From NCBI RefSeq assembly GCF_011762005.1, contig NZ_JAASQU010000002.1, positions 124,001-188,000 of the forward strand: DNA of 64,000 bases, read 5' to 3'. Every line of letters starts with the position of its first letter. Within the stretch, counting starts at the first letter, position 1. The notes beneath the pieces were generated by a model. The model had not been told where the DNA came from, searched no databases, and worked only from the letters and a program-made list of their open reading frames with translations. The stretch is from Qipengyuania flava (GTDB lineage Bacteria; Pseudomonadota; Alphaproteobacteria; Sphingomonadales; Sphingomonadaceae). Below are positions 29,580-38,346 of the stretch, one piece after another. The position numbers and the translations under genes are program-made.

Positions 29580-30377
29580 ATGACAAAAGCTCCCTGGCAT
29601 AGCCGCTTCGCCCTGATCCTCGCGCTTCTGCTGCCGCTCTATTTCGCTCTGGCCGCGCTGGGGACCAAGTTCGGCCTGTGGGGCTGGCGCACGGGGCTAC
29701 TGACGCTGACCATCCAGACCGGCCCGATCCTGATGGGCGTGGTTGCGCTCGCTGCCTTGATTTCGCTGATCGTGGTGTTGTTACGCAAGCCGCGCAAAGG
29801 ATGGCTGGTGTCGCTGATCGCGCTGTTGATTCCGGTCGGCATCTTCGTAGGCCTCGGCCATATCCGCGGCCAGGCGGCGGACATCCCCCCGATCCACGAT
29901 ATTGCGACCGATACGACCGTTCCGCCCACTTTCTCGCAGCGGGTGCTGGACCTCCGCAGCGAGGCGAAGGCGAACCCGCTCAATGACTACAGCGTACCGA
30001 TCGGCGAATTCGCCATGTGGGCGGACAGTCCCGCCCCATTGGCGGAGCAGTCGCACGCGCAGATCATCGCCGCGTCCTATCCCGATCTCGCGCCGCTCCC
30101 GCTCGGCGATGCCGCCCCCCAGGATGCGATCGAGGCCGTTGTCGCAGCCATGGAAGAGATGGGCTTCACCGAGGTCACCGCCGAGCCAGCCGCGGGGCGG
30201 GTGGAAGGCGTCGCGGAAACGTTCTGGTTCGGTTTCAAGGACGACATCGTCGCACGTGTCGCCGACGGGCAGATCGATTTCCGCTCGGTTTCGCGCGTCG
30301 GCATGAGCGATCTCGGGGCCAATGCCGCGCGTATCGCGGCATTGCGCGATGCGGTCGCCGCGCGCCTCAATCCCTGA
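29580..30377 (+). CDS. DUF1499 membrane protein
   Basis: 265 residues from the ATG at 29580 (an ATG three codons earlier is equally possible). Three hydrophobic helices occupy about 10-30, 42-65 and 74-92, followed by a soluble DUF1499 domain (about 120-260) with EAVVAAMEEMGFTEV and TFWFGFKDDIVARV. Function of this family is unknown. It is transcribed away from arsR and its 3' end overlaps the convergent phosphatidyltransferase gene by 11 bases. Confidence 0.85.
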   Translation: MTKAPWHSRFALILALLLPLYFALAALGTKFGLWGWRTGLLTLTIQTGPILMGVVALAALISLIVVLLRKPRKGWLVSLIALLIPVGIFVGLGHIRGQAADIPPIHDIATDTTVPPTFSQRVLDLRSEAKANPLNDYSVPIGEFAMWADSPAPLAEQSHAQIIAASYPDLAPLPLGDAAPQDAIEAVVAAMEEMGFTEVTAEPAAGRVEGVAETFWFGFKDDIVARVADGQIDFRSVSRVGMSDLGANAARIAALRDAVAARLNP

Positions 30378-30972
30378 ATTGCATGATCGCCAGCACGCTG
30401 CGCTGGATCACCGTCAGCACGCAAAGCACCGCATAGCCATAAGCAAGCGGGACGAAATACGCGGGCAGGAGCGCGAAGGCGACGAACACGGCAATGGTCT
30501 CGCCACCCTCGGCAAGACCGGTCGAGTAGAAAAAGCTCTTGCGCCCATGCGCCTCGGTCCGCTCGCCGCGCTCGGCAGCGATCACCGCGAAAGCGAGAAA
30601 GCTGACGCCGGTAAGGACGAAACTTGCCACCAGCACCAGTGCGGCCAGCGTGTTCGCCGGGTTTAGCACGCCGAACCCCAGCGGCACCGACACATAGAAA
30701 GCGAAGTCGGCCACGATGTCGAAATAGCCACCGAGAGCCGTCGGTCCCCTAACACGTGCGACCGCCCCATCGAGACCGTCGAGCAAGCGATTGGCAATAA
30801 TGAGCCCTAAGCCGGAAAGAAGATGGCCAAAGGCAATCGCGGCCGCGCCCGCCAGACCAAGCGACAACCCGGTGAATGTCAGCAGGTTCGCCGATACGCC
30901 CGATCGGGCGAGCGCCATCCCCATCCGGTTGAGCGGCGGATCGATCAGAGGTCTCAATTTCGCATCGAACAT
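30367..30972 (-). CDS. CDP-alcohol phosphatidyltransferase family protein
   Basis: 201 residues, mostly membrane helices. It has the full family signature DGxxGAxxARx(8)GxxxDxxxD: DGLDGAVARVRGP followed by GGYFDIVAD. These enzymes move a phospho-substituent from a CDP-alcohol to another alcohol in phospholipid synthesis. It is not close to PgsA or Pcs lengths or motifs that I can recognise, so the alcohol acceptor is unknown. The gap to the CNT gene upstream is 46 bases and both are on the minus strand. Confidence 0.9.
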   Translation of the reverse strand: MFDAKLRPLIDPPLNRMGMALARSGVSANLLTFTGLSLGLAGAAAIAFGHLLSGLGLIIANRLLDGLDGAVARVRGPTALGGYFDIVADFAFYVSVPLGFGVLNPANTLAALVLVASFVLTGVSFLAFAVIAAERGERTEAHGRKSFFYSTGLAEGGETIAVFVAFALLPAYFVPLAYGYAVLCVLTVIQRSVLAIMQFRD

Positions 30973-31018
30973 CGCTAGCTCACCCGTTCCCCCAGGCGCG
31001 CAAATGGCTGTCCGAGGA

Positions 31019-32293
31019 TCACGCCCATGTGATCAGCCCGATCCAAGCGCCGGTCATCGCAGTTGCCATATTGCCTGCGATCCAACTGCGCACACCCAGT
31101 CCCGCCACCTCGCCGCGCCGTTCGGGGCACAGCGTGCCGATGGTCGACACCAGCAAGCCGATGCTGGCGAGATTGGCCACGCCGCACAGCGCGTAGGTGA
31201 CGATCAAGAGACTGCGCGGCGAAAAGGTCTCTTCCGGAAGCGCCGCGAGTTCGAGATAGGCGACATATTCGTTGAGGATCGCCTTCGTGCCCATCAGGCT
31301 GCCCGCGGATTGCGCTTCGGCCCAGGGTATGCCGACCAGCCACATCAGCGGGGCGAACAGCCAGCCGAACAATCGCTTGAGCGTCAATGCCTCGCCATCG
31401 ACCAGCGGCAGCAGCGCCAGCAACTGATCCGCCAACGACACCAGTGCAAAGACAACGATGATTACGGCGATCACCGCGAGGAACAGCTGCATGCCGTCCA
31501 TCGTCCCCTTGATGATCGCATCGATGCTCGATTCGAATTTCAGCCCGGGCTCATCGGCGCGATCGTCGTCCCGATTGTCGTCGGCTTTGCCGGGAACCAT
31601 CAATTTCGCCACCAGCAACGCGGCGGGCAGAGAGATTAGCGACGCTGAGATCATGTGGCCGACCGCGTCGGGAACGGTGCGTGACAGGGTGGTTGCGTAA
31701 AGGATCAGTATCGCGCCGCTGATAGTGGCCATCGCCAGCACCATGACCTGAAACAGATCGGCGCGGCTCATCCGCGCAAAATAGGCGCGCACGACCAACG
31801 GGCTTTCGACCACCCCGAGAAACATGTTTGCCCCGCCGGACAAGCCGACCACGCCGCTTACCTTCAGGGTACGCTGGAGCAGGAAAGACAGGCCCCTGAC
31901 CAGCCAGCGCAGCACACCCCAGTGCCACAGCAACGCGGCGAGCGCGGAAAAGACGATCACCAGCGGCAATATCTGGAAGGCGATGATTACCGGCGCATCG
32001 GCCCCTTCGCGCAAGGCGAAGGGCAAGGGCCCGCCGCCAAGGTAACCGAACATGTAGGACGATCCATCAAGCGTGGCCCGCTCGATCGCGGCCACCGCCT
32101 CATTGGCCAGCGTTACCGCACTCCAGACGAAAGGAACGCGCACGATCAGCAGCGCCAGCGCTGCCTGCAGCATCAGCGCGCCGGCGATCCACCGCCATGA
32201 CGGACGTTCGGAGCGGTTCTCCGACAGCGCCCAAGCGATCAGCACCAGCAGCACAATGCCCGCCAAGCCGCGAAACTGATCGAATAGGTCCAC
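31019..32293 (-). CDS. Concentrative nucleoside transporter (CNT/NupC family)
   Basis: 424 residues with about ten membrane helices. The family motifs GGANMFLGVVESP and the C-terminal CGVANLASIG are visible, and the length is normal. It should import nucleosides with protons or sodium. Start is GTG at 32293 with AAGGGGG six bases upstream. Sits between the phosphatidyltransferase and the DoxX gene on the same strand. Confidence 0.93.
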   Translation of the reverse strand: MDLFDQFRGLAGIVLLVLIAWALSENRSERPSWRWIAGALMLQAALALLIVRVPFVWSAVTLANEAVAAIERATLDGSSYMFGYLGGGPLPFALREGADAPVIIAFQILPLVIVFSALAALLWHWGVLRWLVRGLSFLLQRTLKVSGVVGLSGGANMFLGVVESPLVVRAYFARMSRADLFQVMVLAMATISGAILILYATTLSRTVPDAVGHMISASLISLPAALLVAKLMVPGKADDNRDDDRADEPGLKFESSIDAIIKGTMDGMQLFLAVIAVIIVVFALVSLADQLLALLPLVDGEALTLKRLFGWLFAPLMWLVGIPWAEAQSAGSLMGTKAILNEYVAYLELAALPEETFSPRSLLIVTYALCGVANLASIGLLVSTIGTLCPERRGEVAGLGVRSWIAGNMATAMTGAWIGLITWA

Positions 32294-32314
32294 GCCCGCC
32301 CCCTTCCGGCGCTA

Positions 32315-32746
32315 TCAGTCCTTGCGCTTGATCAGGTTGTCGAGCGCCCAGCGGTCATGTTCGCGAAAGGCGATGAGCGCAAGCGCCGCGCCAGCAACCG
32401 TGATCGAAGGGAAGAACAACAGGTTGGCGTCTTCCGGATTGGCGAAGAGGTATTGGCCGAAGGGATCGAGGAAGTGCCGCCAGATCGGGAAGGCGCCGCC
32501 AACGAGGATCACGGCCGCACCGATCAACGACACCTTGCGCAGCAGCCCCAGCACTACCAGCGCGCCGATAACGACCTCGACAGTTGCGAAGGCCAGCTGG
32601 AAGGTGCTGGCAGCGCCGACCCCGCCGTAGTATTTTTCGGCAAGCTTGGCGCCCATCCCGTCGCTGAGCAGCCGCGCACCACCCCACAGCACCAGCAGCA
32701 TGCCGGTTCCGATACGCATGATGAGCAGGGAAATCTTGGCGAGCAT
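32315..32746 (-). CDS. DoxX-family membrane protein
   Basis: 143 residues with four predicted helices (about 5-25, 48-68, 72-90, 110-128), the DoxX/DoxD plan. Family members act in thiosulfate oxidation to quinone or with reductases in redox defence; the exact job here is unknown. It follows the VTT-reductase fusion gene by 27 bases, so a shared redox function is plausible. Confidence 0.8.
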   Translation of the reverse strand: MLAKISLLIMRIGTGMLLVLWGGARLLSDGMGAKLAEKYYGGVGAASTFQLAFATVEVVIGALVVLGLLRKVSLIGAAVILVGGAFPIWRHFLDPFGQYLFANPEDANLLFFPSITVAGAALALIAFREHDRWALDNLIKRKD

Positions 32747-32773
32747 TGTAAATCTCCTGTGGCCCGTACCCGC

Positions 32774-34912
32774 CTAGCGGCGGCGCCAGGCGTGGTACTT
32801 TTTCACCAGCGCCAGCAGCGCTTCGGGCTTGTGCTTCTTCTTCCACTCGCCAGCGGCAAATTTGTTCGCCTCTGCCATGGTCGGGTAGGAATGGATTGTG
32901 CCGAGGATCTTGTTGAGGCCCAGCTTGTGCTTCATCGCCAGAACATATTCGACAAGCAGTTCGCCGGCATGCGCTCCGACGATGGTCGCTCCGAGAATGG
33001 TGTCCTTGCCCGGCGGGGTCAGAACCTTGACGAACCCCTGACGTTCGCTGTCGGCGATGGCGCGATCGAGCCCGTCGAGCTCGTAGCGCGTCACCTCGTA
33101 TTCCACGCCCTGTTCGCGCGCCTCGCGCTCGTTCAGCCCTACGCGCGCGATTTCCGGATCGAGGAAGGTCACTGCCGGAATCACGCGATAGTCGGCCTTG
33201 AACCGCTTGAACTGGCCGAACAGCGCGTTGACGCTGGCGAACCACGCCTGATGGCTGGCCGTATGCGTAAATTGATAAGGGCCCGCGACATCGCCCGCCG
33301 CGTAGATGTTGGGAAATCTCGTAGCGAGAAAGTCATCGGTCACGACTGTCTTCGTTGTGTCGATCCCGATATCCTCGAGCCCGTAGCCGGTTAGCCGAGC
33401 GGCGCGCCCCACCGCCACAATCAACACGTCGAATTCGATAGCGACTTCGCCATCGTCGCGATCCGCGATCAGGCGACCGGGTTCGACCCGTGCGGCGCGA
33501 TGTCCGGTCAGCACCTCGACACCCGAGGCTTCGAGCGAAGCCTGCGCCAGCGCGGATACCTCGTCATCCTCGCGGCCCAGCACGCGCTCCGCCATCTCGA
33601 CCTGCGCGACCCGCGACCCGAGCCGCGCCAGCGCCTGCGACAGCTCGCAGCCGATCGGGCCGCCGCCGAGCACGGCAACGCGGGCCGGGGCACGCTCCAT
33701 CTTCGCAAACGCGTCCCACATGGTGTCGCTGGTCAGATATTTGCTCCGCTCCAGACCGGGGATGGCCGGCACGAAGGGCTCGGCCCCCGCCGCGATCACG
33801 ATGCCGCGTGTTGTGAGCCGCTGCGTCACGCCATCCTTGCGCGCGATCTCTACCGTCCAGGGATCAACCACTTTGCCGTAGCCTTCGACAACATCGACAC
33901 CCAGGCCGGTGTAGCGCTCGACGCTGTCATGCGGTTCGATTGTGCGGATCGCCTGCATGACCCGCTCAATCGTCTGGCCGAAGGGTATGTCAGGTTCGGT
34001 TGGCGTGATGCCATAGCGATCCGCATGGCGCATCTGTTCGGCGACCTTGGCGCTCTTGATCAGCGCCTTGGACGGCACGCAACCGGTATTGAGGCAGTCG
34101 CCGCCCATCTTGTTCGCTTCGACCAGCGTCACCTTGGCCTTCACCGTCGCCGCAATCAGCGCTGATACCAGGCCTGCGGAACCGGCGCCGATGACCACGA
34201 GGTTGCGGTCGAAGCTCTTCGGGCGGTTGAAACCCGCATAGACCTTGCGACGCTTGATCCAGCCAATGATCGCCTTGGCAAACCACGGCGCTATGCCCAG
34301 CAGCGCGAAGGATGCCAGCACCGCCGGCGAAGCGATGCCCGACAGGCTGTCGATACGCGCAAGCTGCGTGCCCGCATTGACGTAGACGATCGTGCCCAGC
34401 AGCATGCCGACCTGGCTGACCCAGGCGAAGGTCCAGGTCCCGATACGGGTGAGCCCCATGACGAGATTGACCACGAAGAAAGGGAACAGCGGAATCATCC
34501 GGATGGTGAAGAGATAGAAGGCGCCATCACGCTCAAGCCCCTGATTGACCGTCCGCAGTCGTTCGCCGAAGCGCGCTTCGATGCCGTCGCGCAGAACATA
34601 GCGCGAGGCGAGGAAGGCAAGCGTGGCCCCCAGTGTCGAGGCGAAAGAGACGATGATCGTGCCCACCAGCACGCCGAACAACGCTCCCGCGGCCAGCGTC
34701 ATGACGGCCGCACCGGGCAGCGATGCCGCCGCGACGGCGACATAAACCAGGAAGAAGCCCGCAATCACCTGCGCGGGATTGCGCTCGTAATATGCGCCGA
34801 CATCGCCTGCGACCTGCTTGATGCCCTCGACGGTCAGGTAGTCGCCCAGCCCGAAGAAGAAATAGGCCGCGACCAGCGCTGCGAGCGCCGCAATGATGAG
34901 AAGTCTTTTCAT
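32774..34912 (-). CDS. VTT (TVP38/DedA-type) membrane domain fused to mercuric-reductase-like flavoprotein
   Basis: 712 residues. Residues 1-220 hold six or so membrane helices of the VTT/SNARE-associated type, with FxxR-like ASRYVLRDGIEARFG and RMIPLFPFFVVNLVMGLTRI. From about 236 there is a class I pyridine nucleotide-disulfide oxidoreductase: FAD-binding VIGAGSAGLVSA, the redox-active pair C273/C278 in GGDCLNTGCVPSK, NAD(P)-binding VLGGGPIGCELSQAL, and a C-terminal dimerisation domain with HSYPT. It lacks the C-terminal Cys pair and the N-terminal HMA domain of MerA, so mercury is an unlikely substrate. A membrane-tethered disulfide or quinone reductase is inferred. It stands between a DoxX gene and an NDH-2-like gene. 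Confidence 0.9.
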   Translation of the reverse strand: MKRLLIIAALAALVAAYFFFGLGDYLTVEGIKQVAGDVGAYYERNPAQVIAGFFLVYVAVAAASLPGAAVMTLAAGALFGVLVGTIIVSFASTLGATLAFLASRYVLRDGIEARFGERLRTVNQGLERDGAFYLFTIRMIPLFPFFVVNLVMGLTRIGTWTFAWVSQVGMLLGTIVYVNAGTQLARIDSLSGIASPAVLASFALLGIAPWFAKAIIGWIKRRKVYAGFNRPKSFDRNLVVIGAGSAGLVSALIAATVKAKVTLVEANKMGGDCLNTGCVPSKALIKSAKVAEQMRHADRYGITPTEPDIPFGQTIERVMQAIRTIEPHDSVERYTGLGVDVVEGYGKVVDPWTVEIARKDGVTQRLTTRGIVIAAGAEPFVPAIPGLERSKYLTSDTMWDAFAKMERAPARVAVLGGGPIGCELSQALARLGSRVAQVEMAERVLGREDDEVSALAQASLEASGVEVLTGHRAARVEPGRLIADRDDGEVAIEFDVLIVAVGRAARLTGYGLEDIGIDTTKTVVTDDFLATRFPNIYAAGDVAGPYQFTHTASHQAWFASVNALFGQFKRFKADYRVIPAVTFLDPEIARVGLNEREAREQGVEYEVTRYELDGLDRAIADSERQGFVKVLTPPGKDTILGATIVGAHAGELLVEYVLAMKHKLGLNKILGTIHSYPTMAEANKFAAGEWKKKHKPEALLALVKKYHAWRRR

Positions 34913-34956
34913 GATGTCCCTTGTTGCCCGCCGGTTCGTCGCGTCCCAATCGTGGG

Positions 34957-36081
34957 TTACACTGAGAAGGCCGATTTTCTGAAACGCGCAATCCAGCGCG
35001 TGTCGATCCAGTGCTTGAGACGCGCAGCCCAGCGGCCTTGCGCAGCCAGTGGGCCATAGCTCGCGATAGCCTCGTCCTGGCCGGTCGACAGCAGAAAAAG
35101 ACTGGCGGGGCGCGGTCGATAGCTGTCTTCCGGTGCGCGCCCCTCGACCATATTCCGAAGATTGGCGGCCAGAACGGGACCCGCGTGGACCGCATGCACT
35201 CCGGCATGCGGAACCGCGCGATCCTGCCGAGCGGCGACATCGCCCGCCGCCGAAATGAAGGGGTGCGACAGCGAACGCTGATACCGATCGACCGCGATGA
35301 AGCCGTCTGCGTCGAGTTCGAGACCCGTGTCGCGCAGCCAGTCCGGCGCAGCTGCGGCGAGCGCCGCGACGATCATGTCGACCGGCTCGAGCCTATGCGG
35401 CCCGGCCAACAACGCGCTATGCTCAAGCCGCGCATCTTCCTCGACCAGGGCGATGCCTTGCCGCGCCATTTCCCTTCGCGCCACGCGACGCACGCTGGCT
35501 GAAAAGCCCTCCAGCACGCCCGCATGTCCCGCGACCAGAGTGAGTTTCGTCGATGCCTCGGCGTAGCGCTGCCGTAGCGCGAAGGTTAGCTCGATCCCGC
35601 CCGCGCCGCCCCCGACGACGGCGATGTGGCGCGGTGGCTTTTCCGCAGCCCGGTCACGTTCAGCCTGACGGGACAGAAAACTCGCGATGGGCCGCACGTC
35701 CACCAGCCGCGGGTCCTCCCCCAGGACGCGCGCCGCGTACCCCGTGCCGCCGGTGTCGATAGATGCGTAGTCGAAAGCGATAGGCTCCCCGCTGGCGGTG
35801 AACGCCCTGCGCGCCCGGGGATCGATCGCAATGCAGCGATCCCGGATGAACACGGCACCCACCCGCTGGGCGATCGGATCGAGGTCGATCAGACCCGCGC
35901 CGGCATCATATCGGCCGGCGAGCGTTCCCGGAATCATGCCCGAATAGCGCGTGTGGCGATCGGGGGAGAGCAGGACGATCCGGGCATCCGGCGTTCCGCG
36001 CCGTGCCCATGCGTCCAGCGCGCTGCAATGGGCGTGACCGCCGCCGATCAGCAGGATAGTTGGCCGCCCGTCGCGCATCAT
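34957..36081 (-). CDS. NDH-2-like FAD-dependent oxidoreductase of the 'N-term to SelD' type
   Basis: About 374 residues from the ATG at 36081; a TTG nine codons upstream is possible but has no ribosome-binding site. The N-terminal ILLIGGGHAHC and the second nucleotide-binding IAVVGGGAGGIELTFAL are the FAD and NAD(P)H folds. ISAAGDVA is the conserved C-terminal FAD motif. The GGGHAH start and the YSGMIPGTLAG segment are typical of flavoproteins that in other bacteria are fused to selenophosphate synthase (SelD); here there is no SelD part. Substrate is unknown. Same strand and 44 bases upstream of the VTT fusion gene. Confidence 0.8.
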   Translation of the reverse strand: MMRDGRPTILLIGGGHAHCSALDAWARRGTPDARIVLLSPDRHTRYSGMIPGTLAGRYDAGAGLIDLDPIAQRVGAVFIRDRCIAIDPRARRAFTASGEPIAFDYASIDTGGTGYAARVLGEDPRLVDVRPIASFLSRQAERDRAAEKPPRHIAVVGGGAGGIELTFALRQRYAEASTKLTLVAGHAGVLEGFSASVRRVARREMARQGIALVEEDARLEHSALLAGPHRLEPVDMIVAALAAAAPDWLRDTGLELDADGFIAVDRYQRSLSHPFISAAGDVAARQDRAVPHAGVHAVHAGPVLAANLRNMVEGRAPEDSYRPRPASLFLLSTGQDEAIASYGPLAAQGRWAARLKHWIDTRWIARFRKSAFSV

Positions 36082-36286
36082 CCGCAACTGCGCGGCATGA
36101 AAGGGCAAGTCAATCGATCGCGCGCCGTCAAGCTAACGCTTGTCAGTGCGGAAACCAAGCGCGCCCCAGCCGCGTTTCAACCTATGCCGATGCGCGGCTG
36201 TCCCAAAAGGCGCGCACGCCGTCGCGAGGTTAGCCGGCCCCCCTGCCGACCTCGCGGCGTTTTTCTGCCGCAGCAAGGATGCTCTC

Positions 36287-36526
36287 GTGTTCACGCAACT
36301 CAATCCACCGCTTCCGGTCGTGGTTACCGAAAAGGGCACAGGCATGGCCTTTGCCGTGATCGACTATGGAGCCGAACACAATCTGCTCTGGGTGACCGCG
36401 CTCGACCATTCGGGCGAGATATGGTGCGCCCCCAATCCCAAGGTCCGGATGCAGGCCAATTGGTCGATGGGCCGGGGCAAGGATCCCGCATTCGACTTCG
36501 TACCCGAAGGGGTTGCGGCGCAATGA
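36287..36526 (+). CDS. Small conserved-looking protein, function unknown
   Basis: 79 residues from the GTG at 36287, preceded by AAGGA at seven bases. The frame is open 49 codons further upstream but that part reads as low-quality text. It is a small soluble, beta-rich protein (VVVTEKGTGMAFAVIDYGAE, LLWVTALDHSGEIWC, NPKVRMQANWSMGR). I do not recognise a family. It overlaps the next gene by four bases (ATGA), so it belongs to the YqcI/YcgG-DUF1989 cassette. The phrase IWCAPNPKVRMQANW suggests a compact ligand-binding fold, but that is only impression. Confidence 0.75.
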   Translation: MFTQLNPPLPVVVTEKGTGMAFAVIDYGAEHNLLWVTALDHSGEIWCAPNPKVRMQANWSMGRGKDPAFDFVPEGVAAQ

Positions 36527-37224
36527 ATGGCGGAGTGCTGGCCGTCGAGGACACGCGAGCCGAGGAGATCGAGGCGCAATTTCGCGCGCATATCGCCGAT
36601 CGCGCCTTTCCCTGCGTAGGCGCGAAATCGGCTGCCGCGCGCAACTTGCTCGAAGTTGTCGTGGCGCACGACATGCGCAGCGGCTGGGACGATTTGCGCA
36701 TTCACAACCGTCTGCTCGACTGGGCGGACCGCTATCGCGACGATCCGGAGGGCTTGCGCAGCATGGCGGTGATCTTCCAGCAGCCGGGCGATATCGACGA
36801 AGGCGCTTTCGAACGATTGCTTTGGGAGCGCCTCCAGTCCTTCGCCGAAAAGGACAACTGGCTGGGCCAGCCTTACGATACGGATGTCAGCCCCGACCCG
36901 GACGATCCGCATTTCTCGCTCAGCTTCGGTGGCGAGGCCTATTTCGTCGTCGGGCTCAACCCCGCCGCATCGCGCCCGGCGCGCCGGTTCGCCTATCCGA
37001 CAATGGTCTTCAACCTGCACGACCAGTTCGAGACCCTGCGCGAAGATGGGCGCTACGAGCGCATGCGCGAGGCGATCCTCGAGCGCGATCGCGAACTGGC
37101 GGGCGATATCAACCCCATGCTCGCGCGACACGGCGAAAGCAGTGAAGCCCGCCAGTACAGCGGGCGCGCAGTCGACGATGGCTGGGCCTGCCCGTTCCGC
37201 GATCCCCGATCGGAGAAATCATGA
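36523..37224 (+). CDS. YqcI/YcgG family protein, GntA-like haem-dependent N-hydroxylase
   Basis: 233 residues from the ATG at 36523, in ATGA overlap with the small gene before it. The pattern FPCVGAKSAAAR near 30-40, FSLSFGGEAYFVVGLNPAASRPARR near 144-168, MVFNLHDQFETLR near 174 and the C-terminal CPF are typical of the YqcI/YcgG family. A characterised relative, GntA, is a haem-dependent N-hydroxylase of guanidino groups in guanitoxin biosynthesis. None of the other guanitoxin genes is here, so the substrate is likely another amine or guanidine. It overlaps the following DUF1989 gene by four bases. Confidence 0.85.
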   Translation: MNGGVLAVEDTRAEEIEAQFRAHIADRAFPCVGAKSAAARNLLEVVVAHDMRSGWDDLRIHNRLLDWADRYRDDPEGLRSMAVIFQQPGDIDEGAFERLLWERLQSFAEKDNWLGQPYDTDVSPDPDDPHFSLSFGGEAYFVVGLNPAASRPARRFAYPTMVFNLHDQFETLREDGRYERMREAILERDRELAGDINPMLARHGESSEARQYSGRAVDDGWACPFRDPRSEKS

Positions 37225-37799
37225 CTCGCATTCCCCCGCGCAGCGGCACCGCTTTCGAACTGGCCAAGGGCGCGTCCCTCACCGTTATCGACCCCGAAGG
37301 CAGCCAGGTTTCCGACCTGCTCGCCTACAATGTACAGGACGTGCGCGAGGTGATCTCCAACGGCCGGACGTTCGATTACGAGGAGACGCTGCGCCTGAGC
37401 ACGGGCAACCGGCTGTGGTCGAACCGGTCGAACCCTATGCTGTCGATCGTGGAGGACACGGTAAAGCGCCACGATTTCCTGCTTACCCCGTGCTCGACCG
37501 CGACTTTCGAACATTTCTATCCCGACAAGCCCGTCCATCGTGGCTGTTTCGGCAATCTCGCCGAGGCGCTGGAGCCATACGGTATCGGACCCGACGACAT
37601 CCCGACTGCGTTCAATGTCTTCATGAACGTGCCGGTCGACGGCGAAAGCGGGCTGATCGCGGTCAAGCCGCCGGTGAGCAAGGCGGGTGACCGGATCGTG
37701 CTGCGCGCCGAAATGGACCTGATCATCGGGCTGACCGCCTGCTCCGCCTATGATTCCAACGGCGGCAGCTTCAAGCCGATCGATTACGAGCTGGACTGA
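37221..37799 (+). CDS. DUF1989 / urea carboxylase-associated family protein
   Basis: 192 residues. Starts IPPRSGTAFELAKGASLTVID and holds the conserved cysteines of the family in PCSTATFEHFY and HRGCFGNLAEAL, likely metal ligands. Related DUF1989 pairs (CgdA/CgdB) are carboxyguanidine deiminases in guanidine breakdown. Only one DUF1989 gene is present here. Overlap of four bases with the GntA-like gene implies a joint pathway for a guanidino or urea-like compound; this is an inference. Confidence 0.88.
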   Translation: MTRIPPRSGTAFELAKGASLTVIDPEGSQVSDLLAYNVQDVREVISNGRTFDYEETLRLSTGNRLWSNRSNPMLSIVEDTVKRHDFLLTPCSTATFEHFYPDKPVHRGCFGNLAEALEPYGIGPDDIPTAFNVFMNVPVDGESGLIAVKPPVSKAGDRIVLRAEMDLIIGLTACSAYDSNGGSFKPIDYELD

Positions 37800-37800
37800 C

Positions 37801-38346
37801 ATGGCCGAAGCGCTCAATCTGTGGTCCGGATGGCCGCGCATGGTGGAAGTCGGCGGAAACGCGTTGCTGTTCTACGTGCTCATCGTCGTAATGGTTCGGC
37901 TGGTCGGGAAACGGACCACCAGCGAACTCAACAATTTCGACTGGATCATAAACGTAACGATCGGCAGCTTGGCTGCCAGCGGCATATTGCTGAAGAACGT
38001 CGCGACGGCCGATGCGATTGCCGCGATCGCAGTACTGGCGGCCTGCCAGTTCGTCACCACAATGGTGGTCCAGCGCAGTCGCAAGGCGGCCGATGTCATC
38101 AAGGCCGAACCCACACTACTGACGCACAAGGGGCGCTATCTGCACGAAGCGATGGAACGCACGCGCATCAGCGAGGAGGAGATCCGGGCCGCGCTGCGTC
38201 AGAAGGGAATTACGGAAAACGCCGGCGCCAATTGGGTGGTGCTGGAAACGAACGGCCAATTGTCGGTCATCCCGCGCCAGGACGCACGCTGGGACGAGGC
38301 CGAAGCCCTGTCCGACGTTCGCGGCCCCACAAACCTCGAAGACTAG
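37801..38346 (+). CDS. DUF421 (YetF-like) membrane protein
   Basis: 181 residues from the ATG at 37801, one base after the DUF1989 stop. Three membrane helices (about 18-36, 47-64, 68-88) precede a cytoplasmic DUF421 domain with LVGKRTTSELNNFDWIINVTIGS and RQKGITE...VVLETNGQLSVIP. Function in the cell is not settled. Being co-transcribed with the N-hydroxylase cassette is unusual, but DUF421 genes are widely scattered, so the link may be chance. Its TAG shares CTAG with the convergent Crp-family gene. Confidence 0.85.
   Translation: MAEALNLWSGWPRMVEVGGNALLFYVLIVVMVRLVGKRTTSELNNFDWIINVTIGSLAASGILLKNVATADAIAAIAVLAACQFVTTMVVQRSRKAADVIKAEPTLLTHKGRYLHEAMERTRISEEEIRAALRQKGITENAGANWVVLETNGQLSVIPRQDARWDEAEALSDVRGPTNLED

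Noticed and set aside
32774-34912. Mercuric reductase
   Set aside because: There is a CxxxxC active site, but the C-terminal cysteine pair and mercury-binding domain are absent and a membrane domain is fused instead.
36523-37799. Guanitoxin biosynthesis cluster
   Set aside because: Only the GntA-like enzyme is present; no arginine hydroxylase, cyclase, aldolase, methyltransferase or kinase genes of that pathway are nearby.
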